A DNA stretch of 14,972 nucleotides, taken from the NCBI GenBank assembly GCA_963631415.1, contig CAVGQS010000058.1, positions 1 through 14,972 on the forward strand, read 5' to 3'. The notes below the pieces were generated by a model. That model did not search any database, was not told the origin of the DNA, and worked only from the letters and a program-made list of their open reading frames with translations. The first letter of the stretch is position 1. Every line of letters begins with the position of its first letter. The stretch comes from UBA6382 sp963631415 (lineage in GTDB: Bacteria > Bacteroidota > Bacteroidia > Bacteroidales > Bacteroidaceae). This document shows positions 7,093-14,905 of this stretch, one piece after another. A program made the position numbers and the translations under genes.

Positions 7093-7239
7093 AAAAATCT
7101 CCGCGGAAACGCTGCAAGATTTCCGCGGAAACGCTGCAACGTTTCGCCCGAAACGTTGCAGCGTTTCCGCGGAAATTTTTTCGTTAAGTCCGCACGAAAA
7201 TTTTTTAAGTCCGCATAAAATTTTTTTAAGTCCTACTTT
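7055..7239. repeat. 185-bp nested inverted-repeat element
   Basis: The outer arms are a perfect 18-bp inverted repeat (7055-7072 with 7222-7239, core AGTAGGACTT). The centre is a perfect 28-bp inverted repeat (7119-7146 with 7149-7176) separated by two bases, built from TTTCCGCGGAAA and AACGTTTCG modules. A second copy of the left arm sequence, TCCGCGGAAACGCTGCAA, sits 22 bp to the left (7100-7117 versus 7122-7139), so the right arm has two possible partners. On the right, TTAAGTCC occurs three times with an exact 21-bp period (7184, 7205, 7226). There is no ORF inside. It resembles a non-coding palindromic repeat (REP- or MITE-like) or a transcribed long hairpin; genome-wide copy number cannot be judged from this window. 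Confidence 0.85.
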
Positions 7240-7331
7240 ATAACTTTGAAGTGTGTGGTTTCCTGATTTCGGTTGACTCGGGTTGTTGATTAAAACTAGA
7301 ACAATTTGACTTCGATAGTTTTTGGGAGGGC

Positions 7332-7346
7332 GTGCTTTTCAAGCAC
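7332..7346 (-). other. Short hairpin next to the gltBD terminator
   Basis: A perfect 6-bp stem, GTGCTT/AAGCAC with a 3-nt loop, lies immediately beyond the T-run of the gltBD terminator when read on the minus strand. It has no T-run of its own. It may be a back-up structure for readthrough transcripts or chance. Confidence 0.3.
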
Positions 7347-7386
7347 AAAAAAACGCCCGAAGCACGGTTTTGTACGGCTTCAGGCG
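7347..7386 (-). terminator. Intrinsic terminator downstream of gltD
   Basis: On the minus strand a 10-bp stem (7386-7377 with 7363-7354, one G-T pair, core CGCCTGAAGC/GCTTCGGGCG), a 13-nt loop and seven T residues (7353-7347) follow the gltD stop by about 25 bp. This is a classical Rho-independent terminator for the gltBD operon. Confidence 0.88.
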
Positions 7387-7410
7387 TATGTTTATGTTTT
7401 GTTCTTTGAT

Positions 7411-8763
7411 TCAGACTGTCGGATCTCCCTTGAGGTACTTGTCTATCTTTTCTGCGGTCAGCTGGCCAGAGCGTATGGCTCTCACCACAAGGCTCGGTCC
7501 GCTTGCGGCGTCGCCAGCCACAAATACATTTTCGGGCATTTCTGGTTGCTGCGGTTTTAGGAATCCCATGGCGAGCAGCACCAGCTCCGCCTTGATGACA
7601 TGCTTGTTTCCAGTCTTCTTCATCTGCGGGCGGGCGTTTCCTTCGGTCTTCTCCCACTCTATTTCCTCAACTTCGGCAGATGTCACCTTTCCGTCCTTGC
7701 CCATAAACTTGTTGGTATTGAGCAGCCAGCGGCGTTCGCATCCTTCCTCGTGGGCAAATGTGGTTTTGAGCACCACAGGCCAAGCCGGCCACGGGGTCTG
7801 CGGATTTTGGCCAACGGGCGGTTTGGGCATTATCTCGATTTGGGTAACCGACAGGCAACCCTGCCGATGGGCAGTGGCGATGCAGTCGGCTCCGGTGTCT
7901 CCGCCGCCTATCACCAGCACATTCTTGCCTTTAGCCGAGATTCTCTTGCCTGAAGGGATTTCGGTTCCTGCGAGGACTCTGTTTTGCTGTGACAGGTAGT
8001 CCAGCGCCACATATATGCCGTCAAGTTCGCGGCCCTCGACGTTCAGGTCGCGTGCCTGTGGCGTGCCTGTGCATACTGCATAGGCGTGGAAGCCGGCGGG
8101 GAGTTTCTTGGGGGCTATCTCAGAGTTTGTGCAAAATTTTACGCCCTCATCTTCCATCAGCTTGATTCTGCGGTCTATTATCGCCTTGTTAAGCTTGAAG
8201 TTGGGTATTCCGAAACGCAGCAATCCGCCTGCCAGTTCGTCCTTTTCAAACACGGTGACGTTGTAGCCCATCCTGTTCAGGCGATTTGCCGTAGCGAGTC
8301 CGGAAGGCCCGCTTCCGATTACTGCCACATTGTAGTCGTTGCGCTTTATCTTGAGCGGGACAACATATCCCTCCATGAAGGCATGCTCCATGATGGCCAC
8401 CTCGTTCTCACGGTTGGTTGTCGGCTGCTGTATAACGTGGTTCAGCACACAACTCTTCTCGCACAAAGCCGGACAAACCCTGCCCGTAAACTCCGGAAAT
8501 TCGTTGGTCGTGATGAGGATCTCATACGCCTCCTTCCATTCGCCCTTGTAGAGCAAATCGTTCCACTCCGGGATCTTGCTGCCCTGCGGACATGCCCAGT
8601 GGCAGAAAGGCACACCGCAGTCCATACATCTCGATGCCTGTTCCTGGCGGTCGTGGGAGTTGAGCGTCTGCTCCACTTCTCCGAAGTCGTGAATTCTGTC
8701 GTGTATAGGTCTGTAGCCTGCTTCTTTCCTGGCTACTGTCATGAATGCTTTTGGATTTCCCAT
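7411..8763 (-). CDS. gltD: Glutamate synthase (NADPH) small subunit
   Basis: Flavoprotein subunit that oxidises NAD(P)H through FAD and passes electrons via iron-sulfur clusters to the large subunit for glutamate formation; cytoplasmic. The 450-residue protein has the usual layout. An N-terminal ferredoxin-like region carries Cys46, 49, 54 and 58 (CMDCGVPFC, CPQGSKIPEW) and Cys97, 101 and 105 (CPALCEKSC). An FAD-binding Rossmann motif, IGSGPSGLATAN, is at 149-160. The NAD(P)H-binding GGGDTGADC is at 286-294. The C-terminal FAD motif GDAASGPSLVVRAI starts near 417. All expected motifs are present. The ATG at 8763 begins 15 bp after the gltB stop, so translation and expression are probably coupled to gltB, and a terminator follows. 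The same architecture occurs in other GltD-like oxidoreductases, but adjacency to gltB settles the assignment. Confidence 0.97.
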   Translation of the reverse strand: MGNPKAFMTVARKEAGYRPIHDRIHDFGEVEQTLNSHDRQEQASRCMDCGVPFCHWACPQGSKIPEWNDLLYKGEWKEAYEILITTNEFPEFTGRVCPALCEKSCVLNHVIQQPTTNRENEVAIMEHAFMEGYVVPLKIKRNDYNVAVIGSGPSGLATANRLNRMGYNVTVFEKDELAGGLLRFGIPNFKLNKAIIDRRIKLMEDEGVKFCTNSEIAPKKLPAGFHAYAVCTGTPQARDLNVEGRELDGIYVALDYLSQQNRVLAGTEIPSGKRISAKGKNVLVIGGGDTGADCIATAHRQGCLSVTQIEIMPKPPVGQNPQTPWPAWPVVLKTTFAHEEGCERRWLLNTNKFMGKDGKVTSAEVEEIEWEKTEGNARPQMKKTGNKHVIKAELVLLAMGFLKPQQPEMPENVFVAGDAASGPSLVVRAIRSGQLTAEKIDKYLKGDPTV

Positions 8764-8778
8764 GGTTCTGCCGTGTTA

Positions 8779-11700
8779 TTAGTTGTTCATCCAGATATTG
8801 TTGATTCGCTCGCGCAGGACTCTGTCTTTTTCGTCTTGCATCACTTTCTTGTACTCTATCGGTATCACTTGTATGAACTGGTCTGCATAGTGCTGCCAGT
8901 CGTCGAGCATTCTGCGGGCAAGCTGCGAGTCGGTGTAGGTCCAGTGGCGGTGTATCAGTTCGCGCAGTTCGTTACGGCTCGAGCTTTCGTCAAGCAGGCT
9001 GAGCTCCACCATCTCCATGTTGCAGAAGTAGTCAAAGTTCTGGTTCTTGTTCCATACATACGCGATGCCGCCACTCATACCAGCGGCGAAGTTGCTGCCA
9101 GTCTCTCCGAGGACCACGACCCTGCCGCCTGTCATGTATTCGCAGCAGTGGTCGCCGGCGCCCTCCACGACAGCGACAGCTCCGGAGTTGCGCACGGCAA
9201 ACCTCTCGCCAACGCGACCGTTGATGTAAATCTCACCGCTTGTGGCGCCATAGATGCCCGTGTTGCCGACAATCATGTTGTCCTCAGCCTTGAATGAGCA
9301 CCTCCGGCTCGGCTTGATGGCGATACGTCCGCCCGACAAGCCTTTACCCACATAGTCGTTGGCCTCGCCTTCCAGGCAGAAGTTGACGCCCTGTATGAGG
9401 AAGGCACCGAAGCTCTGGCCTGCAGCTCCCTTGAACTTGATGTTGACGGTGGAGTCGGTCAAGTAGCCTGTACCATACTTCTTCTCGATGTAGCCCGACA
9501 GCTTGGTGCCGACGGCGCGGTCCGTATTCTTGATGGTATACTCCGTGTTGCTCTCGCTCTTGCGCGCTATGGAGTCCGACAATTCCTGGATGATGTCGTC
9601 GTCAAGCACTTTGGGAATCTGATTGAACGGACGGTGGTCGAAGTGGCGCATAGCAGCAGTGTCGTCCATGGCGAGGAGCCGGCTGAAGTCAAGCGTACGG
9701 GCTTTCTTGTCAAGGTTGTCCTTAGTGACAATCAAATCTGTGCGTCCTATGATGTCCTCAAACTTCTCAAATCCCATTTCTGAGAGATACTCCCTCACTT
9801 GGCGCGCCAGGAAGTGGAAGTAGTTGATGATATATTCTGGCTTACCGGCAAAATGCTTGCGCAGGTTGGGATCCTGCGTGGCCACTCCCATGGGGCAGGT
9901 ATTGGTGTTGCACTTGCGCATCATCACGCAGCCCATAACTATCAGCGGCAGCGTGCCGAAGGCGAACTCATCCGCGCCCAACAGTGCCATCATTATCACA
10001 TCGCGTCCAGTCTTGAGCTGACCGTCAGTCTGCAGCCTTACCTGTTGGCGCAGTCCATTGGCAGTGAGCGTTTGCTGGGTTTCAGACAGTCCTATCTCAG
10101 GCGGAATGCCCGCGTAGCGCATCGAGCTAGCCGGACTAGCGCCTGTGCCGCCCTCCGCACCGCTTATTACGATGAGGTCCGCGTTGGCCTTGGCCACACC
10201 AGCGGCTACAGTGCCCACTCCGCTCTCAGCCACCAGCTTAACGCTGACCGCAGCTGTGGGATTGACGCACTTGAGGTCAAAGATGAGCTGCGACAAGTCC
10301 TCTATGGAGTAGATGTCGTGGTGAGGCGGCGGGGATATCAGCGAAATTCCTGGTATGGAGTGACGGGTCTTGGCGATGACCTCGTTGACCTTGAAGCCCG
10401 GCAACTGACCGCCCTCACCGGGTTTTGCGCCCTGAGCGACTTTTATCTGAATCTCTTCGGCGTTGACCAGATAGTTGGTGGTCACGCCAAATCTGCCGCT
10501 GGCAATCTGCTTGGTCTTGCTAGACAGCGAGACACCGTCGACCGTTGAGGTGAAACGTTCGCTGTCTTCACCGCCCTCGCCAGTGTTTGAGCGGCTCCCA
10601 AGTTTGTTCATCGCCAAGGCTATAGTTTCGTGGGCCTCCTTGCTGAGCGCGCCAAACGACATGGCGCCGGTGACGAAGCGCTTCACTATGCTGTCCTCGC
10701 TCTCCACCTTGTCGATGTCGATGGGCTTCTGAGCTTTCTTGAAGTCAAAGAGATCTCTAATGAAGATGGGCTTTTCAGCGTGGTCTACAAGATCGGTAAA
10801 GTCTTTGAACATCTTGTAGTCGCCAAGCCTTGTGGACAGTTGCAGCTTGCTTATGACGTCGGGAGTCCAGGCGTGCGGAATACCGTCTTTCCTGTAAGAG
10901 AACTGCCCGTTGTTCTTGAGTGGCGGAAGTTTGTCGACAGGACTTGTAGTGTCGAAGGCGGCATTGTGCATTGCAATAGAGTCAAGCGCGATTTGCTCGA
11001 GGTCTATTCCGCCAATTGAAGAAGAGTCGGTGCCAAAATACTTGCGCAGCAATTCTTTGCCCAGACCTATGCTTTCAAACAGCTTGGCGCCCCTATAGGA
11101 GCGGATGGTGCTGATGCCCATCTTGCTCATGATTTTGAGGAATCCTTTGCAAACTGCCTTGATGTAGTTCTTTTCGGCCATCTCATAGTTTTCCTGAATC
11201 TTGTGTTTGTTCACAAGGTCGTCAATCACGGCAAAGACCATATAGGGGTTGATGGCGCTGGCGCCGTAGCCCAGCAGCAGTGCGGCATGCATAGTTTCCT
11301 TGATCTCGCCGCTCTCCACTATCAAGGCGGTCTGCACCCTACGCCCAAGGGCTATGAGATAGTGGTGTACTGCGCTCACGGCAAGCAGCGACGGAATGAC
11401 CGCATGAGTCTCGTCGATGAATCTGTCGCTCAGGATTATATAGTTGATGCCTTGTTCAACGCTCTCAGCTGCTTTCTCACACAGATTCTGCAAGGCGTCC
11501 TGCAACCCCTGCTTGCCCCTGGAGATTTCAAACACCATGGGGAGCTTCTGTGTGCGGAAGCCCTTGTACTCTATATTGCACAGCAAGTCAAGCTGAGTAT
11601 TGTTGATGATTGGGTGAGGCAGGCGCACCATCTTGCAGTTGGCGCTGTCAGGCGTGAGGATGCTATGCCCCACTCCACCGACATATTCCGTCAACGACAT

Positions 11701-13272
11701 CACGAGTTCCTCGCGGATAGGGTCTATCGCCGGGTTGGTGACCTGTGCAAACTGCTGACGGAAATAGTTGAAGAATGTTTGCGGCCGGTCGCTCACCACT
11801 GCAAGGGGCGTATCGTTGCCCATCGCCGCCGTGGGCTCCACTCCGTTGACGCACATGGGGACTATCGTGCGCTCAATGTCTTCCATTCCGAATCCGAAAG
11901 CCCTCATCTTACACGGCAGGTTGTCAACAGAATTGCTCACCTTGCGGCCACTGTGCAGTTTCTCCAACTGGATGCAGTTGGTGCTGAGCCACTGTCCGTA
12001 GGGATGTTCCTGGGCAAGCTGTTTCTTTATCTCACCATCATAGTAAATCTTACCTTCCTCGGTGTCTATTATGAGCAGCTTGCCGGGTTGCAGGCGGCCT
12101 TTCTCCACAATCTTGGTCGGGTCGAAGTCCATCACGCCCACCTCACTCGCCACAACAATCATGCCGTCAGAAGTTATGGTGTAGCGGGCAGGGCGCAGTC
12201 CGTTGCGGTCAAGCATGCCGCCCGCATAGCGTCCGTCGCTGAATATCAGCGCTGCAGGACCGTCCCACGGCTCCATTAGGATAGAGTGATACTCGTAGAA
12301 GTTCTTCAGATCTTCGCCAATAGGATTCTTGTCGTTGAAACTCTCAGGAATCAGTATTGACATTGCCTTGGGCAGACTGAGACCGCTCATCACCAAGAAC
12401 TCCAGCACATTGTCGAGCGAAGCGGAGTCGCTCATGTCGGGCTGGATGATTGGAGTCAGCTTGCGAACGTCGCCAAGTTCGGGTGTCGAGAGGAGCGACT
12501 CGCGGGCCTTCATCCAACCGCGGTTGCCCCTGATAGTGTTTATCTCACCGTTGTGAGCCAGCATCCTAAAAGGCTGCGCCAACGACCAGCGCGGGAACGT
12601 GTTGGTGGAGAACCTTGAGTGAACCAAAGCCAGTCCGCTGGTGAAGTTGGGGTCTTGCAAATCGAGGAAGTACTCTTTGAGCTGCTTGCTCGTCAGCATA
12701 CCTTTATATATAATGTGGGTGCTGCTCAAGCTCACCACATAAAAGTCGGCATCGTGAATCCTCAGTTCTATGGACTTGCGCAACAGGTAGAGCTTACGCT
12801 CAAGTTCCATGCCCTCAGCATCTGACGAGGGAACTACGAAAATCTGCATTATCAGCGGTTCGCTTTCGCGGGCTACCTCACCAATGCAATCCGTGCTGAC
12901 AGGTACTGGCCTCACATGGAGCAGACTGAAACCGTTGTTGTTTATTTCCTCTGTCAGAAGTTCTATAACAGTGTTCCTCCGCTCCTCTTCCTTAGGCAGG
13001 AATACAAGGCCGGTACCATATTTGCCCTTTTCGGGCACGGCAACGCCTTGCAGGAGAGTGAATTCGTGAGGAATCTGCACCATGATGCCAGCTCCGTCGC
13101 CACTCTTCCCGTCAGCGCCTTCAGCCCCACGGTGCTGCATATTCTCAAGCACTGTCAGGGCTGACTCTATGAGCTGGTGGCTCTTCTTGCCCTGTATGTT
13201 CACAACCATTCCTATACCACACGCGTCGTGTTCATACCGGGAGTCATACAAACTTTTTTCTTCTGAAGTCAT
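8779..13272 (-). CDS. gltB: Glutamate synthase large subunit
   Basis: Makes glutamate from 2-oxoglutarate using ammonia released from glutamine; forms the GOGAT complex with GltD and works with glutamine synthetase in ammonia assimilation. The 1497-residue length is normal. Domains in order: a class II amidotransferase with nucleophile Cys18 in EHDACGIGMV (a 17-residue propeptide is expected to be removed), containing FSTNTFPRWSLAQPFRMLAH and NGEINTIRGNRGW; a central domain (about 440-780); the FMN-binding synthase domain with GSRSNTGEGGED, KPGEGGQLPG and SPPPHHDIYSIEDL, and the [3Fe-4S] ligands Cys1115, 1121 and 1126 (CVMMRKCNTNTC); and a C-terminal Gly-rich beta-helix (about 1240-1440). The ATG at 13272 gives the short propeptide. 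A -7 promoter box about 98 bp upstream leaves a leader of about 90 nt. Confidence 0.98.
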   Translation of the reverse strand: MTSEEKSLYDSRYEHDACGIGMVVNIQGKKSHQLIESALTVLENMQHRGAEGADGKSGDGAGIMVQIPHEFTLLQGVAVPEKGKYGTGLVFLPKEEERRNTVIELLTEEINNNGFSLLHVRPVPVSTDCIGEVARESEPLIMQIFVVPSSDAEGMELERKLYLLRKSIELRIHDADFYVVSLSSTHIIYKGMLTSKQLKEYFLDLQDPNFTSGLALVHSRFSTNTFPRWSLAQPFRMLAHNGEINTIRGNRGWMKARESLLSTPELGDVRKLTPIIQPDMSDSASLDNVLEFLVMSGLSLPKAMSILIPESFNDKNPIGEDLKNFYEYHSILMEPWDGPAALIFSDGRYAGGMLDRNGLRPARYTITSDGMIVVASEVGVMDFDPTKIVEKGRLQPGKLLIIDTEEGKIYYDGEIKKQLAQEHPYGQWLSTNCIQLEKLHSGRKVSNSVDNLPCKMRAFGFGMEDIERTIVPMCVNGVEPTAAMGNDTPLAVVSDRPQTFFNYFRQQFAQVTNPAIDPIREELVMSLTEYVGGVGHSILTPDSANCKMVRLPHPIINNTQLDLLCNIEYKGFRTQKLPMVFEISRGKQGLQDALQNLCEKAAESVEQGINYIILSDRFIDETHAVIPSLLAVSAVHHYLIALGRRVQTALIVESGEIKETMHAALLLGYGASAINPYMVFAVIDDLVNKHKIQENYEMAEKNYIKAVCKGFLKIMSKMGISTIRSYRGAKLFESIGLGKELLRKYFGTDSSSIGGIDLEQIALDSIAMHNAAFDTTSPVDKLPPLKNNGQFSYRKDGIPHAWTPDVISKLQLSTRLGDYKMFKDFTDLVDHAEKPIFIRDLFDFKKAQKPIDIDKVESEDSIVKRFVTGAMSFGALSKEAHETIALAMNKLGSRSNTGEGGEDSERFTSTVDGVSLSSKTKQIASGRFGVTTNYLVNAEEIQIKVAQGAKPGEGGQLPGFKVNEVIAKTRHSIPGISLISPPPHHDIYSIEDLSQLIFDLKCVNPTAAVSVKLVAESGVGTVAAGVAKANADLIVISGAEGGTGASPASSMRYAGIPPEIGLSETQQTLTANGLRQQVRLQTDGQLKTGRDVIMMALLGADEFAFGTLPLIVMGCVMMRKCNTNTCPMGVATQDPNLRKHFAGKPEYIINYFHFLARQVREYLSEMGFEKFEDIIGRTDLIVTKDNLDKKARTLDFSRLLAMDDTAAMRHFDHRPFNQIPKVLDDDIIQELSDSIARKSESNTEYTIKNTDRAVGTKLSGYIEKKYGTGYLTDSTVNIKFKGAAGQSFGAFLIQGVNFCLEGEANDYVGKGLSGGRIAIKPSRRCSFKAEDNMIVGNTGIYGATSGEIYINGRVGERFAVRNSGAVAVVEGAGDHCCEYMTGGRVVVLGETGSNFAAGMSGGIAYVWNKNQNFDYFCNMEMVELSLLDESSSRNELRELIHRHWTYTDSQLARRMLDDWQHYADQFIQVIPIEYKKVMQDEKDRVLRERINNIWMNN

Positions 13273-13649
13273 AATTGTCTGTTTTGCGCTCCTCCGCCAT
13301 TCTGCAGTGCAAACTTTTGCTGATTAGTTATCACTGCCGCTGTGCGGGAAGCGGATTTTTCTTCTTTGTGCAAAAGTACAAAAAACACGACAAATTTAAG
13401 ACAACCCGCTCCAATTGTTTCAAAATATCTACAAAACGCAGTAAAAAACAGAAAAAAAGTAATGTTTCTTCGCTTTTCGCAAACTACTATTTGCAAATAT
13501 GCGGTAACAATCACAACAAAACGACCTGATATTCCTTCACGCCCTTGTTGCACAACATTTTGTTGAAACAGTAAACTAATATTGACAAGGAGAACAAGGC
13601 ATAATGCAAGGTGCGGATACGCAATGGTTAAGTTCTTGCGTTAGGCAGG
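13273..13649. other. 377-bp intergenic region between the transglycosylase gene and gltB
   Basis: This spacer holds the gltB leader and promoter (box at 13370-13377). Further upstream there is AT-rich sequence with A-runs around 13440-13460, and a short inverted repeat TGTTG-CA-CAACA near 13545-13556 that could be a regulator site or chance. No clear terminator with a T-run is seen after the transglycosylase gene on the minus strand. A 94-codon frame overlaps the promoter and the gltB start, and I do not regard it as a gene. Confidence 0.6.
13370..13377 (-). promoter_or_regulatory. Bacteroidota-type -7 promoter box of gltBD
   Basis: The minus strand reads TACTTTTG followed by C, a perfect TAnnTTTG match. 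The start of transcription would be near 13363, giving a 5' leader of about 90 nt, longer than those of the other promoters here and with room for regulation. No -33 TTTG is found at the usual spacing, which would fit dependence on an activator, though that is only inference. Confidence 0.6.
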
Positions 13650-14855
13650 CTATCTCCTTATTCTAAACAAACTGTCCTCGCGGCCCACTATGTTGTGCTT
13701 TGTAGAGAAGCGGTTTTTTCTGCCGCTCTGCTCTTTCCCAGTTCCGTAGTCTCCCGTGGGCATGACATTGTGCAGGACTGTGCGGTAACCGTTCCAACGG
13801 TACATCACGTCATTGACATAATTGAACGTTTCCTTCCCTGCCATGTAGCCGAATTTCACAACGGGGTCTTTATAGAAGCGCGGTTCGCCCAGATGCAGCA
13901 CAAAATAACCTACATCATCCCACTGGTGGGGGTTGCGCCCGTACTTGCGCGCGAGCGCCATGGCATCGGAGATGTGGCCATAGCCGCCATTGTAAGCCGC
14001 CAGCACAAATTTCTTGCGTTCTGTAGGTTCGGCTATTTCCCCAAACTTCCGTTCCAAACGCTTCAAGTACCTAGCCGCTGCCATCACATTCCTTTCGGGG
14101 TCGAAAATCTCGTCAGCCGCAAGTCCCATCGACGAGGCTGTTGACGGCATCAGCTGCATAAGCCCTTTGGCGCCTGCCCACGAGACAGCCTCGGCATCAA
14201 ACCCAGACTCCTGGTAGCACTGCGACGCTATCAGTTTCCAGTCCCAGCCGCACTCCCTAGCTGCCCTAGCGAAGAGGGCGTCATAGTTAGAGGCAACGCC
14301 TTTAGAGCGCGACAAGAACACGGGGCGTGACCTGCGTCTTCTATACTTGTTGCCGCTGACTGCGAGAGCCTCCGACTGCACTTTGCGCTCAACACCGGCA
14401 GAATACCACTCGCCTACGGCTCCGAGCAAGTCCGCGCTTGAGGGTCTCACTGCCCACGAACCGGTTGAGTCGCCCACAGCGCAAGCGGCAAGACCATTCT
14501 TGCTAATGACCGACGACGGCAACTTGCACGCGATGATGTCTGCCTTTGACTCTTTGAGCATGGCTATCATTCCGCTTGTGTCACTCGCAACCTCCATACG
14601 CAATCTCAATCCGAGGCTGTTGGCAAAAGCCTCAGCCAGCATATACTGCAATCCGGCGCCGCGCCCGCGCAACTCATAATAAGTATCAGGGCCATTCAGG
14701 GTGACACAGATAAGTTCGCCCGCTTCCTCAATCTCTGCCAAGTCGATTTCGGTGCTCGACGCATCGTTCGACGGAGGATTGGGCACAGTCTTTTTGCACC
14801 CAGTCCAAAGAAACAGGACCAGGCACATCATCGTCGTTATTTTCACAAAATACAT
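13650..14855 (-). CDS. MltF-like membrane-bound lytic transglycosylase (lipoprotein)
   Basis: Predicted to cleave peptidoglycan glycan strands, forming 1,6-anhydromuramyl ends, while anchored in the envelope. From the ATG the protein is 401 residues: a signal peptide with hydrophobic core and lipobox LFLWTGC (lipidated Cys20), a shortened solute-binding-protein-like region (about 45-160), a basic linker (RRRRSRP), and a C-terminal goose-lysozyme/SLT domain with catalytic Glu216 in CYQESGFD, followed by AKGLMQLMPSTA and AAYNGGYGHI. The solute-binding part is shorter than in E. coli MltF, but similarly compact proteins are familiar in Bacteroides, so it is not a local truncation. The frame also allows a GTG at 14867, four codons upstream; the ATG at 14855 is preferred because the promoter box at 14889-14896 would leave only about 15 nt of leader before the GTG. 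It is not obviously linked to gltB, 377 bp downstream. Confidence 0.9.
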   Translation of the reverse strand: MYFVKITTMMCLVLFLWTGCKKTVPNPPSNDASSTEIDLAEIEEAGELICVTLNGPDTYYELRGRGAGLQYMLAEAFANSLGLRLRMEVASDTSGMIAMLKESKADIIACKLPSSVISKNGLAACAVGDSTGSWAVRPSSADLLGAVGEWYSAGVERKVQSEALAVSGNKYRRRRSRPVFLSRSKGVASNYDALFARAARECGWDWKLIASQCYQESGFDAEAVSWAGAKGLMQLMPSTASSMGLAADEIFDPERNVMAAARYLKRLERKFGEIAEPTERKKFVLAAYNGGYGHISDAMALARKYGRNPHQWDDVGYFVLHLGEPRFYKDPVVKFGYMAGKETFNYVNDVMYRWNGYRTVLHNVMPTGDYGTGKEQSGRKNRFSTKHNIVGREDSLFRIRR

Positions 14856-14888
14856 CACAGTCTGCACTTACATGGTTTGACCACGTTG

Positions 14889-14896
14889 CAAAATTA
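14889..14896 (-). promoter_or_regulatory. Bacteroidota-type -7 promoter box of the transglycosylase gene
   Basis: The minus strand reads TAATTTTG followed by C, a perfect TAnnTTTG match, placing the transcript start near 14883 and the leader at about 27 nt to the ATG. No clear -33 element is seen. About 10 bp further upstream the repeat unit begins, and it contributes an AT-rich stretch to the promoter region. Confidence 0.55.
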
Positions 14897-14905
14897 CTTG
14901 TTTCT

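Larger units (their letters stand above)
6634..7410. other. 777-bp gene-poor spacer between gltD and the guaA unit
   Basis: No convincing gene is present. From right to left the spacer holds the gltBD terminator (7347-7386), a small perfect 6-bp hairpin just past its T-run (7332-7346), the nested inverted-repeat element (7055-7239) and its satellite repeats, a stretch at about 6930-7025 with no recognised feature, a 25-bp tandem duplication (6858-6907), a doubtful 62-codon ORF (6736-6924), and the promoter for the small secreted protein and guaA (6678-6685). Apart from the promoter and terminator, the content looks like intergenic repeat material. Confidence 0.7.

Noticed and set aside
7027..7240. 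CRISPR array
   Set aside because: Repeats are short, of several kinds, inverted as well as direct, and lack uniform spacers; no cas genes nearby.
7238..7657. A 139-codon minus-strand frame overlapping the gltD 3' end and its terminator
   Set aside because: It overlaps gltD out of frame and runs through the terminator hairpin; the peptide looks like random out-of-frame translation.
8086..12279. Several long plus-strand frames antisense to gltD and gltB
   Set aside because: Shadow frames of two well-conserved genes; no protein-like domain content was recognised.
13269..13553. 94-codon minus-strand frame in front of gltB
   Set aside because: It spans the gltB promoter and overlaps the gltB start; hydrophobic Phe-rich translation of A/T-rich promoter DNA.
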